Origin: Ruegeria arenilitoris
GTDB taxonomy: Bacteria > Pseudomonadota > Alphaproteobacteria > Rhodobacterales > Rhodobacteraceae
Length of the DNA stretch: 64,000 bases
Direction: 5' to 3'
NCBI RefSeq assembly: GCF_013030985.1
Contig: NZ_WPYP01000007.1
Location: 1 to 64,000 of the forward strand
The notes below the pieces were generated by a model that ran no database searches, was not told the DNA's origin, and saw nothing but the letters and a program-made list of their open reading frames with translations. Of the stretch, positions 17,412 to 26,014 are shown piece after piece (position 1 is the first letter of the stretch; every line of letters starts with the position of its first letter). A program made the position numbers and the translations under genes.

Positions 17412-18656
17412 ATGGTCGGCAATATACTCTTCGTTCTTGGCATGATCGTCTCGCTTGGGATCGGGTTTGTCTATTTCCGCGATCTGGGAGACATCTCGCA
17501 GATGCTGTTGAAGGTGAAACGCCAGAACATGGTGCGTTTCATCCGGCACGAGTACCGCCTGATTGGCGTCGGACTGGGCGCGTTTGCCATCGCGACACTG
17601 GCGCATTTCATTCTGGGTGGCGGGCCGTTCTGGCTGTGGATCGTTTCTGCGCTTTTGGTTCTGTTTCTGTACGGTTTTCCCTATGTCTGGGTGCATCTGG
17701 GCCTGCGCAACCAGATGAATGATGCCGCCTTCTTTCCCATCAGCGAGGCACAGAAATATGTCGGCCCCACCGCGCCGGTCGTCGTTATCGAGAACAACGG
17801 CCACGCCCGTGCGCACCCCGATGCGCAGATCATGCGGCCGCATCTGGCGGGCGATGTGGACGGGCTGGGCGGCGAAGATGTGGTCATGACCTATTGCGCG
17901 ATGGCCAATCTTGGGCAGGGCTACGCCCCCCGGATTGAAGGCAAACGGCTGGATCTTGAGGTTCTGGCCCAGCACGGCAACAACCTGATCCTGCGCGACA
18001 ATGAATCCGGCGAGCCAATCCAGCACATCTATGGCTTCCGCGAGGCCGACCGCAACCCGAATGCCGACGGTCCTGCCTGCCCCAGACGTCCCGAAGCGCA
18101 GATGAAACCCTGGCCGACTTATCGGATGACCTTCCGCGGATTCCAGAAGGCCTTCCCCGAGGGTGAGGTGTTTCTGAACATGCCTTCCTCCAACCCTCTG
18201 CTGCGGCTGCTGGACATGGCGACCGAGATCACCTTTGGCTGGGGCATCGGTCGCCAGCATCAGGAAGACGCGCCGGTGATGGACAACATGGACCGCTCGG
18301 ACGGCCGGTTGCCGAACAAGACCCTTGTCTGGGGGATCACCATCGGCAAAGACGCCGCCTGCTGGACCGATGATTTCGTCGTTGACAACAACTGGATCGT
18401 CAATGCCACCGTCGGCGGGCGCGATGTCGTTGTCAGTCTGGACCCAAAATACGAAAGCCTTGGGGTCTGGTATAATGACAGCGGCAAACCCGTTACGCGT
18501 TGCGATTTCTGGGGCATGTCAGATCAGGGGCAACTGCACCGGGTAGAAACTCTGCGCGCTGGCATCTTCTGGCACGTCTGGTCCGAGTTCTTCCCGAACA
18601 CCGACATCAATCGCGTGGGCTCGCGCGCGGAAACACCTGATACCGTAGCGGCTTGA
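17412..18656 (+). CDS. Membrane-anchored DUF3179-like protein
   Basis: This 414-residue protein begins with one hydrophobic segment (residues 3-21), followed by two more (about 52-70 and 76-95), then a long soluble domain. The soluble part has VVVIENNGHARAHPDAQIM and GEDVVMTYCAMANLG, resembling the core of DUF3179 proteins, whose function is undefined. The Cys in TYCAMAN is the kind of conserved residue seen there. A strong AGGAGG lies before the ATG. Its position directly after the sulfatase suggests shared use, but no reaction can be assigned. Confidence 0.6.
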   Translation: MVGNILFVLGMIVSLGIGFVYFRDLGDISQMLLKVKRQNMVRFIRHEYRLIGVGLGAFAIATLAHFILGGGPFWLWIVSALLVLFLYGFPYVWVHLGLRNQMNDAAFFPISEAQKYVGPTAPVVVIENNGHARAHPDAQIMRPHLAGDVDGLGGEDVVMTYCAMANLGQGYAPRIEGKRLDLEVLAQHGNNLILRDNESGEPIQHIYGFREADRNPNADGPACPRRPEAQMKPWPTYRMTFRGFQKAFPEGEVFLNMPSSNPLLRLLDMATEITFGWGIGRQHQEDAPVMDNMDRSDGRLPNKTLVWGITIGKDAACWTDDFVVDNNWIVNATVGGRDVVVSLDPKYESLGVWYNDSGKPVTRCDFWGMSDQGQLHRVETLRAGIFWHVWSEFFPNTDINRVGSRAETPDTVAA

Positions 18657-18704
18657 CCCCGCAGGATCTAGGAAACACAGGCAACAATAAAACGGAGGGA
18701 CGGA

Positions 18705-19454
18705 ATGGCACTAAAGCAAAGATTGAAGGGCTGCGCGGCAGCGGCTGTGTTTGTTTCAGCGGCAACGATGGCTTCTGCGCAGCAGTCCGATTGGTCATAC
18801 GAGGCCACAATCTATCTGTACATGCCCGAGACCGAAACGAGCATTGAAACTGCGTCCGGCACGCTTGAGGGGACGCTCAGCTTTTCCGACGCGCTGGAGA
18901 ATTTGGACTTTGCCTTCATGGGCACCATGGCCGCAACAAACGGGCAATGGAGTGTGCTGGCCGATTACAATTACACCAACCTGACCTTCGGCAATACGGC
19001 TCTCGGTCCGGCGGGGTCAGAACTAGAGACCTCGGTCAAGACGCAGTTTCTGACTGCTTTGTTGGGATACCGGGTGCGCAATGACCGATCCGTAAAGATT
19101 GATCTGGCGGGCGGCTTCAGATGGTACAGCACCGACACAGAATTCACCCTGACCCCGGGCGGGGCGCCCCCGCAAACCAGCTCTGCCGATGCCAGTTGGT
19201 TCGATCCGGTGGTAGGGGTACGCGCCCGGTATTTCTTCACCGACGCGTGGTCCGGAACCGGCTATATCGATTACGGAGGGTTCCGCAGCGGCAGCGAAAC
19301 CTGGTCCGTTCTGCTGACGGCGGATTATGCCATCAATGACAGGTGGTTGCTGCGGGGCGGGTATCGCTATATCTCATTTGATCACGACATTGACGGCGGC
19401 AACTATTCGTTTGATCAGTCCGGGCCACTCATCGGGGCCACCTACCGGTTCTGA
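18705..19454 (+). CDS. Outer-membrane beta-barrel protein
   Basis: The 249-residue product has a signal peptide ending at ASAQQ (about residue 26). Alternating hydrophobic/polar beta strands follow, ending with GPLIGATYRF, whose terminal Phe is a typical outer-membrane insertion signal. The strand pattern (WSYEATIYLYMP, LLTADYAINDRWLLRGGYRY) resembles small OmpA/OmpW-like barrels. It follows the DUF3179-like gene by 48 bases and ends only nine bases before the convergent livF stop. It is probably a porin-like or structural envelope protein; no ligand is evident. Confidence 0.75.
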   Translation: MALKQRLKGCAAAAVFVSAATMASAQQSDWSYEATIYLYMPETETSIETASGTLEGTLSFSDALENLDFAFMGTMAATNGQWSVLADYNYTNLTFGNTALGPAGSELETSVKTQFLTALLGYRVRNDRSVKIDLAGGFRWYSTDTEFTLTPGGAPPQTSSADASWFDPVVGVRARYFFTDAWSGTGYIDYGGFRSGSETWSVLLTADYAINDRWLLRGGYRYISFDHDIDGGNYSFDQSGPLIGATYRF

Positions 19455-19463
19455 AGCGCACGA

Positions 19464-20150
19464 TTAGACGCCTACATACTTCTCAGAAATATCGGGGGTC
19501 AGGTCCGTCATGGCGCCGGACCAGACTGTTCGCCCTTTTTCAAGAATAACGGCCCGGTCAGACACCGCCGACAGTTCCTTGCGGGATTTGTCGATCAGCA
19601 GGATCGCCACATTTGTCTCTTGCCGCAGGCGGTTCAAAGCCGCCCAGATCTCCTGCCGGACGATCGGCGCAAGGCCCTCGGTGGCTTCGTCCAGTATCAG
19701 CAGGCGTGGATTGGTCATCAGCGCCCGGCCAATCGCCAACATCTGCTGCTCTCCACCCGACAGCGAGGCGGCGCGCTGGCCCTTCCGCTCTCCCAGCCGG
19801 GGAAACAGCTCAGTCACGCGGCGCAGGGTCCAGTCACCGGGCCGCGCGGCGGCGGTCAGGTTTTCGCGCACGGTAAGATCGGCAAAGCAGCGGCGGCCTT
19901 CGGGCACCAACCCTACCCCCTTGCGGGCTACCTTATGGCTGGGCAGCGTGTGCAGATCCTGACTGTCCAGCATCAGCGTGCCCTGCGACCGGATCATCCG
20001 ACAGATCGCCTTGACCGTGGTGGTCTTGCCCATCCCGTTGCGCCCCATCAGAGCAGTCACCTCGCCCTGCGCCATCTGCAGATCAACGCCGAACAGCGCC
20101 TGACTGTCGCCATAACTGGCGGTGAGGTTTTCAAGCCGCAGCAGGGTCAT
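19464..20150 (-). CDS. livF: Branched-chain-type ABC importer ATPase (LivF-like)
   Basis: This 228-residue ATP-binding subunit has Walker A GRNGMGKTT, signature LSGGEQQML, and Walker B LLILDEATEGLAP. The short ATPase lacking the LivG-type extension is the LivF pattern of HAAT importers. It is the last gene of a five-gene minus-strand unit and overlaps livG by four bases (ATGA). With LivG it would power uptake through the LivHM channel. Confidence 0.88.
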   Translation of the reverse strand: MTLLRLENLTASYGDSQALFGVDLQMAQGEVTALMGRNGMGKTTTVKAICRMIRSQGTLMLDSQDLHTLPSHKVARKGVGLVPEGRRCFADLTVRENLTAAARPGDWTLRRVTELFPRLGERKGQRAASLSGGEQQMLAIGRALMTNPRLLILDEATEGLAPIVRQEIWAALNRLRQETNVAILLIDKSRKELSAVSDRAVILEKGRTVWSGAMTDLTPDISEKYVGV

Positions 20151-20896
20151 GCCGCATCCCCCAGATAGGCGTCTCGCACCTCGGGGCTGGTGCGGATTTC
20201 ATCGGCCGTACCGGTGGCGATGACCTTGCCGTAAACCAGAACACTGATCCGATCGGCCAGCGCGAATACGGCATCCATGTCATGTTCGACCAGCAAAATG
20301 GGCGCTTCCTGCCGCAATCCGTCCAGAAACCCTGTCAGCCGTTTCGATCCCTCGGCGCCAAGACCAGCCATCGGCTCGTCCATGACAAAGGCTTTGGGTG
20401 ACAGGGTCAGGGCCACCGCGACCTCCAACTGCCGCCGTTGGCCGTGGCTGAGGTTGGCGCAGCGCGTGTCGCGCTCATCGCTGAGACCCACGCGTTCCAG
20501 CGCGGCCTCGGCCCTGTCGCGCAGTTCGGGCCGTTTCAGCGCGGGCCGCCAGAACCGCCACGCCACGCGTTCCGAGCCCATTGCGCCCAGCACTACGTTC
20601 TCCAGTACCGTATCCTCCATACACAGCTGCGAAATCTGGAAGGTACGCCCTAGCCCGGCCTGCGCCCGTGCCTGTGTAGAATAGCCCGAGACATCCTGAC
20701 CATTCAGCAGAACCTGCCCTGAATCTGGTGTCAGCCCACCGCATACCTGCTGAATCAATGTCGACTTGCCGGCACCGTTCGGGCCGATGATGGCGTGGAT
20801 TTCTCCGGGCCTCAGATCAATAGAGACATCGTCGGTGGCCTTGAGCGCTCCAAAGCTCTTGTTCAGGTTCAGCGTAGCAAGAACAGGATCAGACAT
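20147..20896 (-). CDS. livG: Branched-chain-type ABC importer ATPase (LivG-like)
   Basis: This 249-residue ATPase has Walker A GPNGAGKST, a signature-region LSHGQRRQLEVAVAL and Walker B AFVMDEPMAGLG. In the signature, the usual Gly-Gly is replaced by His-Gly, as is common in LivG proteins. The C-terminal EVRDAYLG is characteristic of this subunit. It overlaps livM by eight bases upstream and livF downstream, so the subunits are translationally coupled. Confidence 0.88.
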   Translation of the reverse strand: MSDPVLATLNLNKSFGALKATDDVSIDLRPGEIHAIIGPNGAGKSTLIQQVCGGLTPDSGQVLLNGQDVSGYSTQARAQAGLGRTFQISQLCMEDTVLENVVLGAMGSERVAWRFWRPALKRPELRDRAEAALERVGLSDERDTRCANLSHGQRRQLEVAVALTLSPKAFVMDEPMAGLGAEGSKRLTGFLDGLRQEAPILLVEHDMDAVFALADRISVLVYGKVIATGTADEIRTSPEVRDAYLGDAA

Positions 20897-21875
20897 GCGC
20901 GCCCTCTTTCCCGGTCAGCAGGCCGATCAGGCCACCACGGGCGAACAGAACGATGCACAGTAGGGCCACACCCAGATAGACGTGCCAGAAATCGGTGAGT
21001 TCGCCCAGGAAATGCTCCAAAGCGACAAAGACGCAGGCTCCGATGACCGGCCCCATCAGGCGACCAACCCCGCCGATGATGATCAGCACGATCAGCTCTC
21101 CGGACAGCTGCCAGCTGAACATCGAGGGCGAGACAAAGCGGTTCAGGTCGGCAAACAATGCCCCCGCCAGCCCGGTGATCGCGCCCGAGATCACGAAGGC
21201 CAGCAGTTTCAGCCGCATCGGGTTCAAACCGACGGTCTCGACCCGCGTGGCCGTCTGCCGGGCAGCGTTCAGCGCCAGCCCAAATGGCGACGCCTGAAGG
21301 CGCGCAAACAGAAACAGCACGACACACAGCAGAGTGAAGCAGATGGCGTAGAACTGGATCGGCACCAGCGTGTTCAGGCCGGGAAATCCGTTGCGTACAT
21401 AGATCGACAGCCCGTCTTCACCGCCATATTGCGCCCAGGATATTGCGAAGTAGAAGAACATCTGCCCAAAGGCGAGCGTGATCATGATGAAATACACGCC
21501 GGACGTCCGCAGGGACAACAACCCGATGAAGAACGCCACCAGCGCCGACAGGATCATGGCCACCAGCCAGATCACCGGCATGGATTTGGTGCCATCGGTA
21601 GTGAACAGCCCCAGATCAAGCGCGGTATAGGTCTGCGCGTGATAGGCGAGGATGCCCATCGCATAGCCTCCGATCCCGAAAAAGACGGCGTGGCCGAAAC
21701 TGACCATACCTCCGATCCCCAGGATGATGTTCAGCCCCACCGCCGCCAGCGCAAGGATCACCGCCCGTGTCACCAGCGTGATCGTGAACGGTTGATCCGC
21801 CAAGACCGCCCAAAGCGGCAACACCAGCAAACCCGCGATTACCAGCGCGTTGAGGTACCTTTCGTTCAACCTCAT
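20889..21875 (-). CDS. livM: Branched-chain-type ABC importer permease (LivM-like)
   Basis: This 328-residue integral membrane protein has about nine or ten helices. The LivM hallmarks are LNIILGIGGMVSFGHAVFFGIGGYAMGIL near the N-terminus, TSGVYFIMITLAFGQM, and the coupling segment LGLALNAARQTATRVETVGLNPMRLKLLAF. It overlaps livH by four bases. The channel substrate is unresolved: HAAT permeases carry branched-chain amino acids, amides, urea and other small polar compounds. Confidence 0.88.
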   Translation of the reverse strand: MRLNERYLNALVIAGLLVLPLWAVLADQPFTITLVTRAVILALAAVGLNIILGIGGMVSFGHAVFFGIGGYAMGILAYHAQTYTALDLGLFTTDGTKSMPVIWLVAMILSALVAFFIGLLSLRTSGVYFIMITLAFGQMFFYFAISWAQYGGEDGLSIYVRNGFPGLNTLVPIQFYAICFTLLCVVLFLFARLQASPFGLALNAARQTATRVETVGLNPMRLKLLAFVISGAITGLAGALFADLNRFVSPSMFSWQLSGELIVLIIIGGVGRLMGPVIGACVFVALEHFLGELTDFWHVYLGVALLCIVLFARGGLIGLLTGKEGAHV

Positions 21876-22792
21876 GCGCGTGCTCCGAACAGGCCGGTGG
21901 GCCGCCAGATCAACACCAGCCCCATCAGCACGTAGATCCCCATCGAAGCCAGCGCCGAGCCGGTCTTTTGCGCCGCGCCATTGTCCATGAACAGCTTGAA
22001 CATTTCGGGCAGGAACACCCCGCCCAGCGTATCCGTCAGCCCAACCAGCAGCGCGCCGATGAACGCCCCGCGCACCGAGCCAATACCGCCGATAACGATG
22101 ACCACAAAGGCCAGGATCAGCACCGGCTCGCCCATCCCCACCTGAACCGACTGGATCGCGCCAACCAGAGCGCCCGCCAGCCCGGCCAGCGCCGCACCCA
22201 ACGCAAAGACCAGTGTGTAGAGTTTCGAGATATCGACGCCCAGCGCGGCAATCATCTCGCGGTCATTCTCACCTGCGCGGATCTGGATGCCCAGCCGGGT
22301 GCGCTCGATCAGCGCCCAGAGGCCCACGGCCACGGCCAGCCCGATGCCGATCAGGGTCAGGCGATAGAGAGGATATTCGATGCCACCCGGCAGAGTAACC
22401 GGCCCCGACAGCGCATCGGGAATGTCCAGAAACAGCGGAAAGGAACCAAAGACCCAGCGTGTTCCTTCAGAAAAGATCAGGATCAGGGCAAAGGTCGCCA
22501 GCACCTGATCCAGATGCGGCGCGTTATACAGCCGTCGGATCACCACCATCTCGACAATCGCCCCGGCCAGCGCCGCAGCGGCCAGTGCGGCAACCAACGC
22601 CAACAGGAAAGACCCTGTGGCCCCCGCCACGGCAGCGGCCGCAAAAGCCCCCACCATATACAGCGAGCCGTGCGCCAGATTGATCAGACCCATCACACCG
22701 AAAATCAGCGTCAGGCCAGCCGCCATCAGGAACAGCATGACGCCGAACTGCAGCCCGTTGAGGATCTGCTCGATAATCAGGATCGAGGACAT
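21872..22792 (-). CDS. livH: Branched-chain-type ABC importer permease (LivH-like)
   Basis: This 306-residue membrane protein opens with IIEQILNGLQFGVMLFLMAAGLTLIFGVMGLINLAHGSLYMVGAF, the usual LivH start, and contains GIQIRAGENDREMIAALGVD as the EAA-like ATPase contact. It pairs with LivM to form the transmembrane channel. It is separated from the binding-protein gene by 52 bases containing a stem-loop, unlike the overlapping junctions of the other subunits. This suggests lower expression than the binding protein. Confidence 0.88.
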   Translation of the reverse strand: MSSILIIEQILNGLQFGVMLFLMAAGLTLIFGVMGLINLAHGSLYMVGAFAAAAVAGATGSFLLALVAALAAAALAGAIVEMVVIRRLYNAPHLDQVLATFALILIFSEGTRWVFGSFPLFLDIPDALSGPVTLPGGIEYPLYRLTLIGIGLAVAVGLWALIERTRLGIQIRAGENDREMIAALGVDISKLYTLVFALGAALAGLAGALVGAIQSVQVGMGEPVLILAFVVIVIGGIGSVRGAFIGALLVGLTDTLGGVFLPEMFKLFMDNGAAQKTGSALASMGIYVLMGLVLIWRPTGLFGARA

Positions 22793-22806
22793 GGAAACTC
22801 CGGCGG

Positions 22807-22837
22807 TCTGCCCGCCCCTTTGGCCGGGGCAGGCAGA
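22807..22837 (-). promoter_or_regulatory. Intercistronic stem-loop between binding protein and permease genes
   Basis: An 11-bp stem with one mismatch (22807-22818 paired with 22826-22837) lies between the end of the binding-protein gene and livH on the same strand. Such hairpins often stabilise the upstream mRNA or partially terminate, so the binding protein is made in excess. That role is inference from position. Confidence 0.55.
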
Positions 22838-22844
22838 TGGTCAA

Positions 22845-23975
22845 TTACATTTTGCATTCTGCCCCGTAGGCATCAAAATGGTCTTCCAGAGCGACACCGA
22901 TGATCTTGTTGGTGAAGACGTCACCTTCTTTGATCACTTCGCGGGCATAGATCGTCTGAACCGGGTGGTGGTTCGGGCCGAACTTGAAATCGCCGCGGGT
23001 GCTGTCGAACTCGGCCAGACGCAGCGCGTTGCGGAAGGCCCTCGCATCTGAAGGATCGGCCTTGTCCAGCGCAGACAGCAGCAGGTTGGCGGTGTCGAAG
23101 CCCTGGCTGGCGTAAAGCGAGGGCAGACGACCGTATTCCGCCTGGAAGCTTTCGACAAACGCCGCGTTGGTCGGGTTTTCGATATCCTTGTTCCACTGCG
23201 AAGTGTTTACCACTCCCATCGCCGCATCACCGACCGCTTGCAGGATGCCCTGATCAAAGCTGAAGGCCGGGCCGACCACGGGCTTGTCGATACCGCTGTC
23301 GGCATATTGTTTCAGGAAGGAGATTCCCATGCCGCCCGGAAGAAAAAAGAACACACTGTCCGCATCGCTGGCGCGGATTTGCGCGATCTCGGCGGCGTAG
23401 TCGGTTTGCCCCAGCTCGGTATAGATCTCACCGGCAAGTTCACCCTCGAAAAACCGCTTATACCCAGTCAGCGCGTCCACGCCTGCCGGGTAGTTCGGGG
23501 CCAGAATGAAGCTGTTCTTGTAACCCGCACCGTTGGCATAGGCACCTGCGGCCTCGTGCAGGTTGTCGTTCTGCCAAGCGACGTTGAAATAGTTCTGATG
23601 ACAGCCCTTCCCGGCCAAAGGCGACGGGCCGGCATTGGGCGACAGGTAGAACACGTTCTGGTTCACGGCCGCAGGCACAACCGCCATCGCAAGGTTGGAC
23701 CAGATGATGCCGGTCATCACATCAACCCGCTCGGACTGGATCATCTTGTCGGACAGTTGCACGGCGATGTCGGGTTTGCGCTGGTCGTCCTCAATAACGA
23801 CTTCGATGTCATCGCGACCCGATTGCGCGATCGCCAGCATGAACCCATCGCGCACGTCGATGCCAAGCCCCGCACCACCGCCCGAAAGCGTGGTGATCAT
23901 GCCAACCTTGACCTCGGCCAAAGCGCCGGTGGCGCACAGCGCGGAAACCGCAGCGGCTGCTAGAAACTTTTTCAT
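22845..23975 (-). CDS. Periplasmic binding protein of a liv-type ABC importer
   Basis: This 376-residue type I periplasmic binding protein has a signal peptide MKKFLAAAAVSALCATGALA. The mature part has VKVGMITTLSGGGAGLGIDVRDGF, the domain-1 opening of the ligand-binding family, and DVMTGIIWSNLAMAVVPAAVNQNVF. ATG 23975 is chosen because GGGAG lies six bases before it; 23981 is in frame. The family covers leucine/isoleucine/valine, amide, urea and aromatic acid binders, and the sequence does not decide among them. It leads the liv operon. Confidence 0.88.
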   Translation of the reverse strand: MKKFLAAAAVSALCATGALAEVKVGMITTLSGGGAGLGIDVRDGFMLAIAQSGRDDIEVVIEDDQRKPDIAVQLSDKMIQSERVDVMTGIIWSNLAMAVVPAAVNQNVFYLSPNAGPSPLAGKGCHQNYFNVAWQNDNLHEAAGAYANGAGYKNSFILAPNYPAGVDALTGYKRFFEGELAGEIYTELGQTDYAAEIAQIRASDADSVFFFLPGGMGISFLKQYADSGIDKPVVGPAFSFDQGILQAVGDAAMGVVNTSQWNKDIENPTNAAFVESFQAEYGRLPSLYASQGFDTANLLLSALDKADPSDARAFRNALRLAEFDSTRGDFKFGPNHHPVQTIYAREVIKEGDVFTNKIIGVALEDHFDAYGAECKM

Positions 23976-24157
23976 CTTCATCTCCCTTCGCTGGTCTTTT
24001 CGACGCAACTTATGTCAGCCTTCACGGCGTTCAGTCTATTCCTCTGACAGAGCGGTCTTTTTCCACCCGGTCAATCGCCAAACAATCACCGATCACACCC
24101 CCGCCGTCGAGGGCGTTTTCAACCTGAACTGCTGAATTTTCCTAAAAATGGCCCGCC

Positions 24158-24880
24158 TCAGAAGGCCAGAGTGATCATGATGGCGTAGTTGTCGGCCAGC
24201 ATCTCGGCATCGGTTCGGTTGAACTTGACCGACGGCAGAGCCTGCATGTCAATCTGCGCTGTCCCATCGAAGAACTTCGCCAGATCGACGATCAGGTGCA
24301 CCTCGGGATCGTCGCTCGCAGAAACGTCCGGCGGCAACATGAACTCGACCTCGCGGGCGTTTTCGGAAAACCCGACATGATAGACCAGCGGGGACACGTC
24401 ATCCCCCTGTTTAAGCGCGCCTTCCACGACCACGAATTTGTATCCGACCTCCCAGTTCCACGCCATCTGGCTGTTGGGATCCAGATCGCCCCGCACCTCA
24501 ATCGAGCCATTCGCCGCAGGATCAACCCCGATCAGGAATTGCACGGTATCGACGGATTTCAGGGGCACCTCGGGCAGAGTGATCGAGTGCGTCCTGTCCT
24601 CATTATCAAAGCGCAACAGGTGATAGCTGTCCGGTTCGGCATAGGTTTTTTCACCCTGCGCCAGAGACAGGTTGCTGATGTAGAACCTGAAATCCCGAAC
24701 CCTGAACTGCCCTTCCCCACCCGGGTTGTCATAAACAAACTGATCATAGACCAGAGGCTCATCCCCCATATGCGCGTGAAAGGTCAGCGTGACCGGAGTG
24801 GTTCTCCGCTGTCCGGAGCTCAGAAGGAACCACCCCGCGATCAGGGCTGCTACGGCCAGTACTCCAAGGATCGGTCTCAT
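24158..24880 (-). CDS. MbnP-family protein
   Basis: This 240-residue protein has an N-terminal hydrophobic anchor (residues 4-22) and a beta-rich periplasmic domain. Several segments fit the MbnP family: VTLTFHAHMGDEPL, RVRDFRFYISNLSLAQ, YHLLRFDNEDRTHSI, VQFLIGVDPAANGSIEVRGDLDP and MAWNWEVGYKFVVVEG. In characterised methanotroph systems MbnP is a copper-binding protein in which a partner di-haem enzyme, MbnH, converts a Trp to kynurenine. Here the gene directly abuts a MauG/MbnH-like di-haem protein, sharing a single base at 24880. The pairing is therefore well supported by context. The Trp residues in the MAWNW segment are present. Confidence 0.72.
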   Translation of the reverse strand: MRPILGVLAVAALIAGWFLLSSGQRRTTPVTLTFHAHMGDEPLVYDQFVYDNPGGEGQFRVRDFRFYISNLSLAQGEKTYAEPDSYHLLRFDNEDRTHSITLPEVPLKSVDTVQFLIGVDPAANGSIEVRGDLDPNSQMAWNWEVGYKFVVVEGALKQGDDVSPLVYHVGFSENAREVEFMLPPDVSASDDPEVHLIVDLAKFFDGTAQIDMQALPSVKFNRTDAEMLADNYAIMITLAF

Positions 24881-25998
24881 CAGGAACCTCCGTCGAACGG
24901 GTCGGAAAACTTCGGGTCGGTCAGAAACGCCTCATCCGTCAGCGTGTGCAGAAAGGCGATGATGGCCTGTATTTCCTCGGGCGTCATACGCAGCCCGACC
25001 GTGCCCTTTGCGGCCTCGGGTGCGTTGTCGGCCTCTAGGATCAGAGGGCTGAGCGTGTCACTGACCACGATGCCGTCATTGTAGTGGGCCATGACGTCCT
25101 CAAGCGTTTCAAACCGGCCGTCATGCATGTAGGGCGCGGTGACGGCAATGTTGCGCAGGGTCGGAACCTTGAAAAACCCCTTATGCGCCGGGTTTCCCGT
25201 CACCGCCATCAGGCCATCAGGCAGGGTCTCATCCGGGTCCAAGCCGTTGTTGGAAAACCCGTCCAGCGCATCGCGAAACCCCGAGGTCAGAAACTGGCTG
25301 TGGCAGTCGATGCAGTTGCCGCCGCGCAGCGAAACCTTGGTGTCGGGATGCGCCATGAACAGTTTGCGCCCGTGTTCCTCCTGCGCGGTCAGGCGGGCTT
25401 CGCCGCGCAGATATCTGTCATATTTCGACCCGGACGAAATCAGCATCCGCATGAAGGTGGCCAGCGCCTTGGCCATGTTTTCCGGCGTGATTGCGCCATA
25501 GGCCTGACGAAACATACGGCGATAAGTGCCGGATGCCTCAAGCTCGGCCATCAGGGCGTCGATATCTTGCCCCATCTCATCCGGATGCTGGATCGGTATC
25601 AACGCCTGTTCCTCAAGCGAGGCCGCACGGCCATCCCAGAAAAACCTCTCTTGCCCCCAAAGAAGATTGGCAAGGCTCATGGCGCTGAATTCCAGCTCAC
25701 CCCCTGACAGGGACGGCGATTTCGCGCGCCCATCGGTGAAGGCCAGCGCCTGCACATGGCAGGTGGCGCAGGACACCTGATTGTTGCCCGACAGGATCGG
25801 GTCATAAAACAGGTGTCGGCCCAGCGCGAACGCCTCTTCGGTCAGTGGATTGTCGGGCGGTACGGCAAAGCGACCGAACACAAACGGCGCCGAGAAATCG
25901 GCTATTGGCGTCGCCACCGGGTGACGCGTGCGATCCCAAGCCGCCCACCCCGCCACCGCAAGACCTGCAGCGGCGAGGATCAGAAGCACCCAGCGCAT
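24880..25998 (-). CDS. Di-haem cytochrome c peroxidase/MauG-like protein (MbnH-like)
   Basis: This 372-residue periplasmic protein has an N-terminal membrane anchor (MRWVLLILAAAGLAVAGW) and two c-type haem sites: CATCH in the N-terminal half and CIDCH in the C-terminal half. The conserved FFWDGRAASLEEQALIPI and TAPYMHDGRFETLEDVMAHY segments match the bacterial di-haem peroxidase/MauG superfamily. The start at 25998 rather than the farther upstream codon is supported by GGAGGG seven bases before it. Adjacent mbnP suggests it oxidatively modifies that protein. A general peroxide-reducing role is the alternative. Confidence 0.82.
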   Translation of the reverse strand: MRWVLLILAAAGLAVAGWAAWDRTRHPVATPIADFSAPFVFGRFAVPPDNPLTEEAFALGRHLFYDPILSGNNQVSCATCHVQALAFTDGRAKSPSLSGGELEFSAMSLANLLWGQERFFWDGRAASLEEQALIPIQHPDEMGQDIDALMAELEASGTYRRMFRQAYGAITPENMAKALATFMRMLISSGSKYDRYLRGEARLTAQEEHGRKLFMAHPDTKVSLRGGNCIDCHSQFLTSGFRDALDGFSNNGLDPDETLPDGLMAVTGNPAHKGFFKVPTLRNIAVTAPYMHDGRFETLEDVMAHYNDGIVVSDTLSPLILEADNAPEAAKGTVGLRMTPEEIQAIIAFLHTLTDEAFLTDPKFSDPFDGGS

Positions 25999-26014
25999 AA
26001 CGCCCTCCGGGCCG

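Noticed and set aside
20982-21935. 317-codon open frame antisense to livM
   Set aside because: Low-complexity translation rich in Arg, Gln, His and Asp with no motif; livM on the other strand is a clear complete gene.
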